From: Coriobacteriia bacterium | GTDB lineage: Bacteria > Actinomycetota > Coriobacteriia > Coriobacteriales > Atopobiaceae | Direction of reading: 5' to 3' | Assembly: GCA_003150175.1 (NCBI GenBank) | Contig: QAKZ01000022.1 | Location: 8,470 to 50,827 of the forward strand | DNA length: 42,358 nt | The notes under the pieces: generated by a model | What the model was told of the DNA's origin: nothing | The model's input: only the letters and a program-made list of their open reading frames with translations | Databases searched by the model: none | Position numbers and translations under genes: made by a program | Shown here: one piece after another, positions 9,178 through 17,429 of the stretch | How positions within the stretch are numbered: position 1 is the stretch's first letter | Layout of the letters: every line of letters begins with the position of its first letter

Positions 9178-10467
9178 ATGGGGCCTCATAAGCACAAAGC
9201 CTGCGTGCCCGCGGTCGTCGCCGCGGTGCTGGCGGCGATGCTCGCGCTGCCCGCCACGGCCTTCGGCCTCACGACGGACAAAGCCACCGCGAAGCCCAAC
9301 GAGGACGGCGGCAGCGGAGTCATCGGCGGCATGGACACGCGCCTGACCTGGGAGGGAACCGTCGAGGACGGGGAGAACGTCACCTCCGTCACCCTGAGCC
9401 TGCCCGAGGACGCGAGCTTCGACGGGTCGTCCACGCGCATCACCGTCCTGGAGGGCCTGAACCGCGTGAACGTCGACGGCCAGGCCAAGGCCGACGGCGG
9501 CAGCGTCACCGTCTACTTCGCGGAGCCCGTCCCCGCCGGGTCGCTGCTGCGCCTCGAGGTCACGGGCATGAAGTTCCCCGCCGCGGGCGGCGACTACTCC
9601 GTCGAGGGCAGCTACACCACCGACAGGGCAAAGAAGGACCTCGCGCCCTCGAGCGCGATCTCCATCATCGCGAACACCCCGCTGCAGTCCATCGTCAACT
9701 GGCTCGACGAGCAGCCCTGGGTCGAGGCATGGAACTCCAACCAGTTCCTCGGCATGTTCTTCAAGCCGCAGCTGCTGGTCACGTCCTTCTCGTCGCTGTT
9801 CCCCGGCTGGCTTCTGTGCCTGGGCATCGTCGTGGCGTGCTACCCCTTCGCCATCGTGCTCGGCCTGCTCTTCTCGCTGCTCAAGATCTCGAAGCACCGC
9901 CTGTGCCGCGCCATCGCCGTGGTCTACATCAACATCCTGCGCGGCACCCCGCTTTTCCTTCAGATCTACATCATGTTCTTTGGCTTGCCCATGGTCGGCA
10001 TCAACATCGACAACAACCTGCTGGGCATCATCGTCATGGCCGTGAACTCCTCGGCCTACCTGGCCGAGATCTTCCGCGCCGGCATCCAGTCCATCCCGCG
10101 CGGCCAGTACGAGGCCGCGAGCTCGCTGGGCATGAGCTACGTGCAGACGATGTTCTCCGTCATCCTGCCGCAGACCGTCCGCCGCGTGATCCCGACGGTG
10201 ACGAGCGACTTCATCACCGCCTTCAAGGACACCTCGCTTCTGTCCTCGGTGGGCGTCATGGAGCTCATGATGTTCTCCAAGAACCTGACCACCGTGTCCG
10301 GCAACATCACCCCGTACGTCGCCGCCGGCATCTTCTACCTCATCGTCACCCTGCCGCTGATCAAGGTCGTCGGCATCGTCGAGGAGAGGATCGCCCGCTC
10401 CGAGCGCGGCGCGGGCCCCAGGCCCAAGGCCGCCAAGCAGCTGAAGGAGGCCGCTGATGCCGAGTAA
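9178..10467 (+). CDS. Amino acid ABC transporter permease with N-terminal extracytoplasmic domain
   Basis: 429 residues, about twice a standard HisM/GlnP permease. Residues 1-29 form a signal peptide ending PATAFG. Residues 30 to about 150 are hydrophilic and beta-rich (repeated [24 protein letters not shown] strands) and should sit outside the membrane. From about residue 195 a typical permease domain begins, with about five helices and the EAA loop [20 protein letters not shown] that contacts the ATPase. The extra domain is not a family 3 binding protein, so this differs from the known binding-protein/permease fusions. The start at 9178 follows GAGGAG. The 3' end overlaps the ATPase gene by 11 nt, implying translational coupling. 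The permease half is certain; the role of the N-terminal domain is unknown. Confidence 0.88.
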   Translation: MGPHKHKACVPAVVAAVLAAMLALPATAFGLTTDKATAKPNEDGGSGVIGGMDTRLTWEGTVEDGENVTSVTLSLPEDASFDGSSTRITVLEGLNRVNVDGQAKADGGSVTVYFAEPVPAGSLLRLEVTGMKFPAAGGDYSVEGSYTTDRAKKDLAPSSAISIIANTPLQSIVNWLDEQPWVEAWNSNQFLGMFFKPQLLVTSFSSLFPGWLLCLGIVVACYPFAIVLGLLFSLLKISKHRLCRAIAVVYINILRGTPLFLQIYIMFFGLPMVGINIDNNLLGIIVMAVNSSAYLAEIFRAGIQSIPRGQYEAASSLGMSYVQTMFSVILPQTVRRVIPTVTSDFITAFKDTSLLSSVGVMELMMFSKNLTTVSGNITPYVAAGIFYLIVTLPLIKVVGIVEERIARSERGAGPRPKAAKQLKEAADAE

Positions 10468-11320
10468 GCTCTTTGCCCGCGGCGCCGCGCAGGACGTGCC
10501 CGCCGCCGTTCCCGCCGACAAGGCCGCTGAGGCCGCCTACGCCGCCGACCAGGGCCTCACGAACCACCACTTCACGCCCGGCGAGCACCCCGTGGTGCGC
10601 ATCGAGCACCTGAACAAGAGCTTCGACGACACCAAGGTCTTGAAGGACGTGAGCCTGAACGTCTGGCCGGGCGAGGTCGTCGTCGTGCTCGGGCCCTCCG
10701 GCTCCGGCAAGTCCACGATGCTGCGCTGCATCAACCTGCTCGAGACCCCGACCGCGGGCCACATCCTCATCGAGGACGAGGAGATCACGGGCAAGTCCGC
10801 GACCGACGTGAACAAGCTCCGCCGCGACGTGGGCATGGTGTTCCAGCAGTTCAACCTCTTCCCGCACCTGACGGCCAAGGAGAACGTCATGATCGGCCAG
10901 ATCAAGGTGCTCAAGAAGTCCAAGGAGGAGGCCGCCGCCGAGGCCATGAAGCAACTCGCGGCCGTGGGCCTCGCGGACCGCGCCGACTTCAAGCCGGCCC
11001 AGCTCTCCGGCGGCCAGCAGCAGCGCGTCGCCATCGCCCGCGCCGTCGCCATGCACCCGAACGTGCTCCTCTTCGACGAGCCGACCTCCGCGCTCGACCC
11101 GGAGCTCGTCCGCGGCGTCCTCGATGTCATGCGCGACCTCGCCGAGAACTCAGGCATGACGATGATCGTCGTCACGCACGAGATGGGCTTCGCCCGCGAC
11201 GTGGCCGACCGCGTCGTCTTCATGGAAGGCGGCGTCGTGGTCGAGCAGGGCGTGCCGGCGGAAGTCTTCGACCACCCGAAGAACGCCCGCACGGCCGAGT
11301 TCCTCGGCTCGATCGACTAG
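10457..11320 (+). CDS. glnQ: Polar amino acid ABC transporter ATP-binding protein
   Basis: 287-residue cytoplasmic ATPase of the GlnQ/HisP type that powers the transporter. Walker [10 protein letters not shown], the Q-loop in [14 protein letters not shown], the signature [14 protein letters not shown], Walker [14 protein letters not shown] and the H-loop VVTHEMGFA are all present and intact. An Ala-rich extension of about 45 residues precedes the conserved [11 protein letters not shown]. The start overlaps the permease stop (GATGCCGAGTAA). A perfect intrinsic terminator follows at 11461. The gene symbol reflects family and is not proof that glutamine is the substrate. Confidence 0.92.
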   Translation: MPSKLFARGAAQDVPAAVPADKAAEAAYAADQGLTNHHFTPGEHPVVRIEHLNKSFDDTKVLKDVSLNVWPGEVVVVLGPSGSGKSTMLRCINLLETPTAGHILIEDEEITGKSATDVNKLRRDVGMVFQQFNLFPHLTAKENVMIGQIKVLKKSKEEAAAEAMKQLAAVGLADRADFKPAQLSGGQQQRVAIARAVAMHPNVLLFDEPTSALDPELVRGVLDVMRDLAENSGMTMIVVTHEMGFARDVADRVVFMEGGVVVEQGVPAEVFDHPKNARTAEFLGSID

Positions 11321-11330
11321 CGCGGCGTCC

Positions 11331-11385
11331 GGAAGGCACGCCGGGTCGCCGCAAGGCGCGCCGGGGTCGCCACAGGGCGCGCCCC
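11331..11385. repeat. Short GC-rich tandem repeat after glnQ
   Basis: Two and a half copies of a 20-21-bp unit, AAGGCACGCCGGGTCGCC / AAGGCGCGCCGGGGTCGCC / AGGGCGCGCCCC. It lies between the glnQ stop and the terminator. No function is evident. Confidence 0.6.
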
Positions 11386-11460
11386 TGCTGCGCGTCGGCG
11401 CGGGTTTCTTTCCATGTTCCGCGACGCGCGTTGCGTAACTTCCGCGCAGGTGGTCCCCAT

Positions 11461-11497
11461 AATGCGCCCCAGCTCAATCTAGCTGGGGCGCATTTGC
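11461..11497 (+). terminator. Intrinsic terminator after the ABC transporter genes
   Basis: A perfect 14-bp stem, AATGCGCCCCAGCT with AGCTGGGGCGCATT, with loop CAATCT, followed by TTTGCTTATTT. The stem is nearly symmetrical in A/T ends, so it might also stop antisense transcription. Confidence 0.85.
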
Positions 11498-11512
11498 TTA
11501 TTTACTGTGTGA

Positions 11513-11530
11513 GCGAATTAATATGTTCGC
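11513..11530. promoter_or_regulatory. AT-rich promoter region with a GCGAA/TTCGC dyad
   Basis: GCGAA-(8 nt)-TTCGC lies about 50-70 bp before the GlnR-like gene, inside a conspicuously AT-rich stretch (11495-11565) that should hold its promoter. I cannot assign a confident -35/-10 pair. The dyad may be an operator, possibly autoregulatory. Confidence 0.3.
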
Positions 11531-11580
11531 AATATGGTAATGTAAAAACAAATCTGTCATTTGCATGAGGGGGCACAAGG

Positions 11581-12255
11581 GTGCATCACAAGAACATCCT
11601 TCTCGTTTCGGCCACAACTCGTCTGCACGACCGCATGCGCGAGCTATCGCACGGCATCGACGTCTCCATCGCGCTTGCCAACGAGGCGACCTTCTCTCAG
11701 GCGATCTCGTCGGGTCATGAGTTCGACCTTGTGATCCTCGACGGCGAGGGCATCGGCCAGGACACCCTGAACGCGATCGACTCCTTCGTCGCGGACAACG
11801 GCTTCATCCCTATGCTCCTGGTCCAGGACGCCGAGAAGCTCGCTTCCCTCCACATGCCGACCCAGGGCAAGAACGACTTCATCGTCTCGGCAGCGACCGC
11901 GGCCGAGTTCGAGATGCGCTGCACCCTGCTTCTGTGGCCCGGCGAGGAGAGCGCCCCGGCAGACATCGTCTCGGTCGACAACATGACCATCAACCTGGCC
12001 ACCTACCAGGTCTACATCGACGATAAGCCCGTCGACCTCACCCTCATGGAGTACTCGCTTCTGAGCTTCCTCGCCACGCACCCCTCGCGCGCCTACTCGC
12101 GCGAGACCCTGCTGCATCGCGTGTGGGGCTTCGAGTACTGCGGCGGCACGCGAACCGTGGACGTCCACATCCGTCGTGTCCGCTCGAAGGTCGGCCCTCA
12201 GGTCGCGAGCCACATCGTCACCATCCGCGGCGTCGGCTACCTCTTCCGCGTCTAA
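11581..12255 (+). CDS. glnR: GlnR-like OmpR-family regulator with atypical receiver
   Basis: 224-residue DNA-binding regulator. Residues 1-115 resemble a receiver domain, but the acidic pair after strand 1 is replaced (LLVSATTR), while Asp54 (VILDGEG) remains at the acceptor position. Residues about 130-224 form a winged helix very close to actinobacterial GlnR, with LTLMEYSLLSFLATHPSRAY, VWGFEYCGGTRTVDVHIRR and VTIRGVGYLFRV. A degenerate phosphorylation pocket and no adjacent kinase gene fit GlnR, the global nitrogen regulator, which works without classical phosphorylation. The neighbours (glnA-like gene, amino acid ABC transporter, gltBD) support this. GTG start with AGGGGG upstream; its own terminator follows. 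An orphan regulator of another type remains possible. Confidence 0.75.
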   Translation: MHHKNILLVSATTRLHDRMRELSHGIDVSIALANEATFSQAISSGHEFDLVILDGEGIGQDTLNAIDSFVADNGFIPMLLVQDAEKLASLHMPTQGKNDFIVSAATAAEFEMRCTLLLWPGEESAPADIVSVDNMTINLATYQVYIDDKPVDLTLMEYSLLSFLATHPSRAYSRETLLHRVWGFEYCGGTRTVDVHIRRVRSKVGPQVASHIVTIRGVGYLFRV

Positions 12256-12309
12256 CCCGCATCGGTTGACACCTATCACTGGGTGACAGTCATTACGTGC
12301 AGCTTTCTG

Positions 12310-12340
12310 GGACACCCTGCCTTGTGCGGGGTGTCTTTTT
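12310..12340 (+). terminator. Intrinsic terminator after the GlnR-like gene
   Basis: Stem GACACCC with GGGTGTC, loop of about 11 nt with a further GC pair, followed by TTTTT (12336-12340). Confidence 0.85.
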
Positions 12341-12490
12341 GCAGTCTCGATTTCAGCTACATCAAAGACTCATGCCGCTGCTGTGCTGTCCTGTGGATTC
12401 AGTTAACTGCAAGCCTCAGGGGGTAAAGTGCTTCTTGGTTAGATGAAAACGCATCCTTGGCGGGCTCGGGTGCCCGGGAGGGGAGAAGCA

Positions 12491-14116
12491 ATGGACGAGT
12501 ACACGTACGACCCTGCGGGCACGCAGCCCACGACGCAGCAGCCGGCTCAGCCCACAGCCCAGCAACCTTCGACGGACACGGCGCAGCCGGGGTACCAGGA
12601 CGGGTATCAGCGCGGCGCGCAGGCCGGCTACGAGGCGGGCTTCCATGCCGGCCAGACGGCTCAGCAGCCGCGCGTGAACCCTGACGCCTCGGGTGCTTTC
12701 GCGGGCAACGCCGGTACGTCCGCCAGTACCGCCGCGGGCTCCTCTGCCCCTGCGGGCAGCGCTTCCTGGAACGGCGGCACGGTTCCCCCGATCCCCGGCC
12801 AGCAGCCGGGTCTCGCGCCCACGCCCGACGACGGCAAGAAGCCCAAGCGCGAGCACCGCGGCGCCAAGGCGCTCATCCTCGGCATCGCGGGCGGCGTCCT
12901 CGGCGCGGGGCTGCTCACGGGCGTGCTCCTCGGCACGGGCGTCATCGGCCGCGGCGGCTCTGCCACCTTCAACACGGGCACGAACCAGTCCATAACCATC
13001 AACCCGAGCGACGAGAACACCTCCACCGCGACGGCCGTCGCAGCCAAGGCGCTGCCCTCCGTCTGCACGGTCACCGTGACCACGAGCGACGGCACCGGCG
13101 AGGGCTCGGGCGTCATCTACGACAACGACGGCGACATCATCACGAACAACCACGTCATCGAGGACGCCGAATCCATCAGCGTGACCATCAACGGCCAGAA
13201 CTACGACGCGACGCTCGTGGGCACCGACGCCTCCTCCGACGTCGCCGTCGTCAAGGTCGACCTCCAGGGCGCGCAGGTGACCCCGATCGAGGTCGGCGAC
13301 TCCGCGGCGCTGCAGGTCGGCGATTGGGTCATGTCCATCGGCAGCCCCTTCGGCTTCGAGCAGTCCGTCTCGCAGGGCATCGTCAGCGCCCTCACGCGCA
13401 ACCAGCTGCTCCAGAACAGCTCGGGCAATACGCTCTACACGAACCTGATCCAGGTCGACGCTGCCATCAACCCCGGTAACTCGGGCGGCGCCCTCGTCAA
13501 CTCCAAGGGCCAGCTCGTGGGCATCTGCACGCTCTATAGCTCCGACACCCAGAGCTTCGCCGGCATCGGCTTCGCCATCCCGGGCAACTATGCCACGCAG
13601 GTCGCGGACAAGATTATCAAGGGCGAGACCGTCACGCATGCCCACATCGGCCTCAGCATGCAGACCGTGAACGCGCAGAACGCCAAGGTCAACAAGCTCT
13701 CGGTGAGCCAGGGCGCCTACGTCGCCGACGTCGCCGAGAACGGCCCCGCCGCGAACGCCGGCATCCAGAAGGGCGACATCATCATCGCCATGGACGACAC
13801 GCAGATCACCTCCGCCGATGCCGCGATCCTGGCCGTGCGCTCACACAACATCGGCGACACCGTGAAGGTCACCGTCATGCGCGGCAACGACCAGAAGGAG
13901 TTCGAGGTCACGCTCGACGACGACTCCGAGCTTCAGAAGCAGCAGCAGGAGCAGCAGAGCCAGCCCAAGTCGAACATCAACGACTACCTGCAGAACAACG
14001 GGGATGGCTCCGGCAATGGGTACGGAGACAACTCCGACTTCCTCGAGGAGCTGCAGCAGTATCTGAACCAGCGCCACAACGGCTACGGCGACCACGGCTA
14101 CGGCTACGGCAACTAG
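12491..14116 (+). CDS. htrA: Membrane-anchored HtrA/DegP-family serine protease with PDZ domain
   Basis: 541 residues. Domain order: a disordered cytoplasmic region rich in Gln, Pro, Thr and Ala (1 to about 115); one membrane helix (ALILGIAGGVLGAGLLTGVL); a trypsin-like domain with His221 (TNNHVIED), Asp250 (SSDVAVVK) and Ser331 (NPGNSGGAL); a PDZ domain (about 410-490, AYVADVAENGPAANAGIQKGD); then a Gln-rich segment and a Tyr/Gly tail (NGYGDHGYGYGN). It should degrade or chaperone misfolded proteins at the outer face of the membrane. I chose the ATG at 12491, preceded by GGAGGGGAGAAG, over the in-frame ATG at 12443. An intrinsic terminator follows. The Tyr/Gly tail is unusual for the family. 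Confidence 0.92.
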   Translation: MDEYTYDPAGTQPTTQQPAQPTAQQPSTDTAQPGYQDGYQRGAQAGYEAGFHAGQTAQQPRVNPDASGAFAGNAGTSASTAAGSSAPAGSASWNGGTVPPIPGQQPGLAPTPDDGKKPKREHRGAKALILGIAGGVLGAGLLTGVLLGTGVIGRGGSATFNTGTNQSITINPSDENTSTATAVAAKALPSVCTVTVTTSDGTGEGSGVIYDNDGDIITNNHVIEDAESISVTINGQNYDATLVGTDASSDVAVVKVDLQGAQVTPIEVGDSAALQVGDWVMSIGSPFGFEQSVSQGIVSALTRNQLLQNSSGNTLYTNLIQVDAAINPGNSGGALVNSKGQLVGICTLYSSDTQSFAGIGFAIPGNYATQVADKIIKGETVTHAHIGLSMQTVNAQNAKVNKLSVSQGAYVADVAENGPAANAGIQKGDIIIAMDDTQITSADAAILAVRSHNIGDTVKVTVMRGNDQKEFEVTLDDDSELQKQQQEQQSQPKSNINDYLQNNGDGSGNGYGDNSDFLEELQQYLNQRHNGYGDHGYGYGN

Positions 14117-14185
14117 CAGGTTCGTCGGCCTGTGGGTCTTGTGGCCTTCGGCCTGAATCGACGGCTGGAAAGAAGCGCGCAGAGT

Positions 14186-14227
14186 GGCCCGGTGGGGAGA
14201 AGGACTCTTCGCCGGGCCGTTCTTTTT
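14186..14227 (+). terminator. Intrinsic terminator after htrA
   Basis: Stem GGCCCGG with CCGGGCC, followed by TTCTTTTT at 14220-14227, about 70 bp after the stop codon. Confidence 0.8.
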
Positions 14228-14257
14228 GTGCAGGGGGCGCGGGGTGCAGGCGCGCCT

Positions 14258-14570
14258 GCACGGGAATTCGGGACCGTCGGTAATCGCTCCTCTTTTCGCG
14301 CACGACAATCGGAGAGTGTCGGTGCCGACGTTCCGGTTTTCTCGTGCGAAGAAGGGCGGAATAGCATCTTTTCACGGGAATGCGGGCTCGTCGGCAGCGA
14401 TTCTCACTTGAATCCTCGACTGTCGGTACCGACGCTCCCGGATCCCTGCGCCGGCATTACCGACGCCCCCGGATTCCCGTGCGGCCATTACCGACGCTCC
14501 CAGATCTCGGTGCGCTATTACCGGCCCTCCCAGATTCTCGCGCTCGTGCCGGCGCTCCGGGATTCCGACG
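14258..14570. repeat. Intergenic phased repeat array B1 (GTCGGTA units, two head-to-head centres)
   Basis: Units of about 26 nt with core GGAATTCGGGACCGTCGGTA. Rightward units start near 14258, 14298, 14371 and 14402. Leftward units (TACCGACGCTCCCGGATTCC-like) have their CCGAC or equivalent at 14324, 14429, 14460, 14491, 14521 and about 14550 (later steps 31, 31, 30, 29). Orientation flips at 14323/14324 (GTCGGTGCCGAC) and 14428/14429 (GTCGGTACCGAC), 105 bp apart. The array fills most of the 573-bp gap between htrA and the DUF2130 gene, whose ribosome site lies about 110 bp beyond it. Confidence 0.8.
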
Positions 14571-14689
14571 GACGGCCATCGGCATTCCCTGGCCCTTCGC
14601 GCCGAGCGCCTCTTGCCCTCGCGCTCTAATTGTTGTCCCGTTGAACGTGTACCCTAGGACCACCTGAAAAAGAAGCGCGGAGGTGCCCG

Positions 14690-16537
14690 ATGGCCCAGAT
14701 TGTTTGTCCCAACTGCGGTAAGGCTTTTACGGTCGATGAGTCCGACTACGCGACCATCGTCAAGCAGGTGCGCGACGCGGAGTTCGAGCGCGACATCGAG
14801 GAGCGCGTGCGCCTGGTCGAGAAGAACCAGGACAGCGCCGTCGCCGCCGCGGAGGCGCATGTCCGCGAGGAGGCGCAGGCGAATCTCGCTGATGCTCAGG
14901 CCAAGGCGGCATCCGCGCTCTCGGAGCTGCGCGCCCAGGCGGCCTCGGAGCTGTCCGACGCACAGGCCAAGGCCGCGGCCGACCTCGCGGATGCCCGCGC
15001 GAAGGCGGCAGCCGAGCTCATCTCGGCCCGCGAAGCGGCACAGGCCGACGCCGCGAACAAAGATGCGCTCATCGCCGCCCTGAGGGCGCAGCTCGAAGGG
15101 GCGAAGGCGTCGGCCGACGCCGCGCGCGCCGAGGCGGAAACGGCTGCCAAGGCCCAGCTCGCCGACCTGCGGGCACAGCTCGCCGAGGCACGTCGGCAGT
15201 CCGCGGACGAGCGCCGCGAGTTGGCGGAGGAGCTCGCGAAGGCTCGCGCAGGCGCATCCGAGCAGCTAACGGCTGCAAAGGAATCCGCAGCTAAAGAGCT
15301 TGCCGCCGCAAGGCAATCCGCCGTCCAGGAGCTCTCCGGCGCCCGCGAGCGCGCTTCCAGGGACCTGGCCGAGCGCGATCGGCGCATCGCTGAGCTCGAG
15401 ACCGCCGCGAAGTCGCGCGAGGAGGCGTTCGCCGCGCAGCGCGACCTCGCCGTGACGCAGGCCGTGAGCGAGCAGGACCAGCGCATCGTCGCCCTCACCG
15501 GCGAGCTCACCGCCGCCAAGCTCGAGCGCGAGCAGGTAGAGACGTCGCTTCGCAAGGAGCTGTTGGAGAAGATCAACTACAAAGACCAGGTCATCCGCGA
15601 CCGCGACGACGAGATCGAGCGCATAAAAAACCAGCGCACGCGCCTCTCGGTCAAGCTCATCGGCGAGACCCTGGAGCAGCACTGCGAGACCGAGTTCAAC
15701 CGCGTCCGCATGATGGCCTTCCCCAATGCCGAGTTCCACAAGGACAACGACGTCGTGGACGGCTCCAAGGGCGATTACGTGTTCCGTGAGGAGGATGAGT
15801 CCGGCACTGAGATCGTCTCCATCATGTTCGACATGAAGAACGAGGACGATAACTCCGTTAACCGCAAGAAGAACGAGGACCACTTCGCCAAGCTCGACCG
15901 CGATCGGCGCAACAAAGGCTGCGAGTACGCGGTGCTCGTCTCGACGCTCGAGCCCGAAAGCGAGCTCTACAATGCGGGGATCGTCGACGTTTCGTACCGC
16001 TACCCAAAGATGTACGTGATCCGTCCGCAGTTCTTCCTGCCGCTGATCGGGCTTTTGCGCAACGCGGGGAAGAACGCCGTGGGGGCACGCCGTGAGCTCG
16101 AGCAGATCAAGCAGCAGAACATCGACATCACGGGCTTCGAGAACGCGCTCGACGACTTCAAGGAGAAGTTCGGCAAGAACTACGAGACCGCGAGCAAGAA
16201 GTTCTCGACCGCGATCGAGGAGATCGACAAGACCATCCTGCACCTCCAGAAGGTCAAGGAGAACCTCACGAGCTCCGAGCGCCAGCTCCGTTTGGCCAAC
16301 GACAAGGCCGAGAGCCTGACGATCCGCAAGCTCACTTGGAAGAACCCCACCATGAAGGCCAAGTTCGCCGAGCTCGCGGACACGGGCGGGGAGGGCGAGA
16401 TCGCGGGCGCGGGCAAGAAGAGCAAGGACAAAGGCGAGGACGAGGTCGCATCTGCGGGCAAGAAGGCCGAGACCGGAGTCTTGGGCACCGTTGATGTTGC
16501 CGATGATTCCGCCATGGAACCCGACGAGGTCGAGTAG
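14690..16537 (+). CDS. DUF2130 coiled-coil protein, possible PD-(D/E)XK nuclease
   Basis: 615 residues. It starts with a half zinc ribbon ([16 protein letters not shown]), continues through a long Ala/Glu/Arg-rich coiled coil (about 35-300), then the DUF2130 core: [71 protein letters not shown]. The D...DMK arrangement (GDY, then FDMK about 20 residues on) resembles a PD-(D/E)XK nuclease core, as in the RmuC-like group, but this is inference. A second helical region and an acidic Lys/Glu tail close the protein. Start 14690 follows GGAGGT. The gene stands alone and is flanked by phased array B1 upstream and by tandem dyads and array C downstream. Function is not established for the family. Confidence 0.75.
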   Translation: MAQIVCPNCGKAFTVDESDYATIVKQVRDAEFERDIEERVRLVEKNQDSAVAAAEAHVREEAQANLADAQAKAASALSELRAQAASELSDAQAKAAADLADARAKAAAELISAREAAQADAANKDALIAALRAQLEGAKASADAARAEAETAAKAQLADLRAQLAEARRQSADERRELAEELAKARAGASEQLTAAKESAAKELAAARQSAVQELSGARERASRDLAERDRRIAELETAAKSREEAFAAQRDLAVTQAVSEQDQRIVALTGELTAAKLEREQVETSLRKELLEKINYKDQVIRDRDDEIERIKNQRTRLSVKLIGETLEQHCETEFNRVRMMAFPNAEFHKDNDVVDGSKGDYVFREEDESGTEIVSIMFDMKNEDDNSVNRKKNEDHFAKLDRDRRNKGCEYAVLVSTLEPESELYNAGIVDVSYRYPKMYVIRPQFFLPLIGLLRNAGKNAVGARRELEQIKQQNIDITGFENALDDFKEKFGKNYETASKKFSTAIEEIDKTILHLQKVKENLTSSERQLRLANDKAESLTIRKLTWKNPTMKAKFAELADTGGEGEIAGAGKKSKDKGEDEVASAGKKAETGVLGTVDVADDSAMEPDEVE

Positions 16538-16555
16538 GCTGCGGACGAGCAACCT

Positions 16556-16614
16556 GTATTTCGTGTACTTGAGATACACGAAATACAGCAAAATCGTGTA
16601 TCTCAGATACATGA
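16556..16614. promoter_or_regulatory. Two tandem 21-bp operator-like dyads
   Basis: The first dyad is GTATTTCGTGTA-(7 nt)-TACACGAAATAC (16556-16586), perfect over 12 bp per arm. The second, TCGTGTATCT-C-AGATACATGA (16594-16614), matches over 9 of 10 bp per arm. Both share the core TCGTGTA...TACAYGA. Their centres (16571 and 16604) are 33 bp apart, about three helical turns. No T-tract follows, so this looks more like a pair of protein-binding sites than a terminator. They lie 19 bp after the DUF2130 stop codon. The binding protein is unknown. Confidence 0.55.
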
Positions 16615-16710
16615 AACTCGACTTACCCTTTGAGCGCGACTTCTTTCCGTCGTGTTTAACGAGGTGACTCACATAGCGTTGGACGGTTGTCGCCTGTTGC
16701 GCTACCTGGC

Positions 16711-16940
16711 TGCAAAACTATCGGCAGTTGTTGAGCCTCGTGCTAAAGAAACTTGAGTTGTTGGGCCCGCGAGCCTCAAGAACTGGCGATTTCTTTGCAT
16801 TTGGGCCAACAACTGCCGATTTCTTTGCATCGGCACTAACAACTGCCGAAATTTGTGCATCGGTCGCGTTGCGCACCAACAACTGCCGTTATTTTTGCAT
16901 CTGTCGCGTCGCGTACCAACAAGTGCCGATTTCTTTGCAT
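16711..16940. repeat. Intergenic phased repeat array C (head-to-head)
   Basis: Units of about 24 nt with core ACTGCCGATTTCTTTGCAT. Two copies in complement orientation start at 16711 and 16741 (TGCAAAACTATCGGCAGTTG; TGCTAAAGAAACTTGAGTTG). Five copies in the other orientation end exactly at 16800, 16830, 16860, 16900 and 16940. Steps are 30, 30, 40 and 40 bp; the longer steps carry a 10-bp larger spacer such as TCGCGTTGCGCA. The layout matches arrays A and B but the sequence differs. It lies between the DUF2130 gene and the csoR promoter. Confidence 0.8.
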
Positions 16941-17013
16941 TTTTGCAGTTGAGCTGACGATCCCCGAGGTGTTGCCATCGGTTGTCGCTGCTCGCTCTGG
17001 CTAACCGCACTTC

Positions 17014-17071
17014 TTGACCGCATACCCCCATAGGGTATACACTCAGCAATAGCAAGTACCCCCATGGGGTA
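17014..17071 (+). promoter_or_regulatory. csoR-copA promoter with two CsoR operators
   Basis: A -35 TTGACC (17014-17019) and -10 TATACA (17036-17041) are separated by 16 bp. The GC-rich dyad ATACCCCCATAGGGTAT (17022-17038) fills the spacer, and a second dyad, TACCCCCATGGGGTA (17057-17071), covers the start of transcription. Both fit the known CsoR operator pattern, and centres are 34 bp apart. Apo-CsoR would block the promoter and Cu(I) would release it. Confidence 0.8.
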
Positions 17072-17101
17072 TGTAACCTGCTCAGCAAAGAGGAGCGAAC
17101 C

Positions 17102-17419
17102 ATGCCCGAAGACGGAAAGAAAACCTGCTGCAACTGCGCTAACCGCAAGCACACGCCGCGCTCGGCCGAGCTCAAGTCCGATGTCTCGCGCCGCATCAAC
17201 CGCGCGATCGGGCAGCTCAACGGCATAAAGACCATGGTCGAGGAGGACCGCTACTGCGGCGACGTCCTCACGCAGCTCGCGGCCGTCGAGTCCGCCGTCA
17301 AGGCGATCTCGCGCGAGGTCATGCAGGACCACCTCGAGACCTGCGTGGTCGAGCGCGTCCAGGCGGGCGACACCGAGGTCGTCGACGAGGTCATGGGCCT
17401 CTTCAAGAAGTTCATGTGA
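17102..17419 (+). CDS. csoR: CsoR-family copper-sensing repressor
   Basis: 105-residue all-helical repressor. The Cu(I) ligand set of the family is present as Cys52 (DRYCGD), His77 and Cys81 (QDHLETC), with the expected H-x3-C spacing. The N-terminus adds Cys9, Cys10 and Cys12 (TCCNC), which are not part of the usual site and might bind extra metal. Start 17102 follows GAGGAG. The gene lies directly behind two CsoR-type operators and 10 bp before the copper ATPase, forming an autoregulated operon. RcnR/FrmR relatives differ in the ligand pattern, so CsoR is the best call. Confidence 0.92.
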   Translation: MPEDGKKTCCNCANRKHTPRSAELKSDVSRRINRAIGQLNGIKTMVEEDRYCGDVLTQLAAVESAVKAISREVMQDHLETCVVERVQAGDTEVVDEVMGLFKKFM

Positions 17420-17429
17420 GGTGATTCCC

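Noticed and set aside
9113..9346. Short open frame beginning MTRRDSPFSSS
   Set aside because: The start is the palindromic repeat itself, and the rest is an out-of-frame reading of the permease signal peptide and extracytoplasmic domain.
12443..12490. Longer N-terminus for the HtrA protein from the ATG at 12443
   Set aside because: No ribosome site precedes it, while GGAGGGGAGAAG is placed correctly before 12491.
14132..14629. Plus-strand open frame across array B1
   Set aside because: Its sequence is just the repeat units in shifting frames (steps of 29-31 nt), without a ribosome site or conserved domain.
16556..16614. The tandem dyads as an intrinsic terminator of the DUF2130 gene
   Set aside because: No T-tract follows either dyad, and the two share a precise sequence core at helical spacing, which fits protein-binding sites better.
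15266..16672. Minus-strand frame starting with a hydrophobic YLRYTILLYFVYLKYTKY-type segment
   Set aside because: That segment is the translation of the tandem dyads at 16556-16614; the remainder is antisense to the DUF2130 gene.
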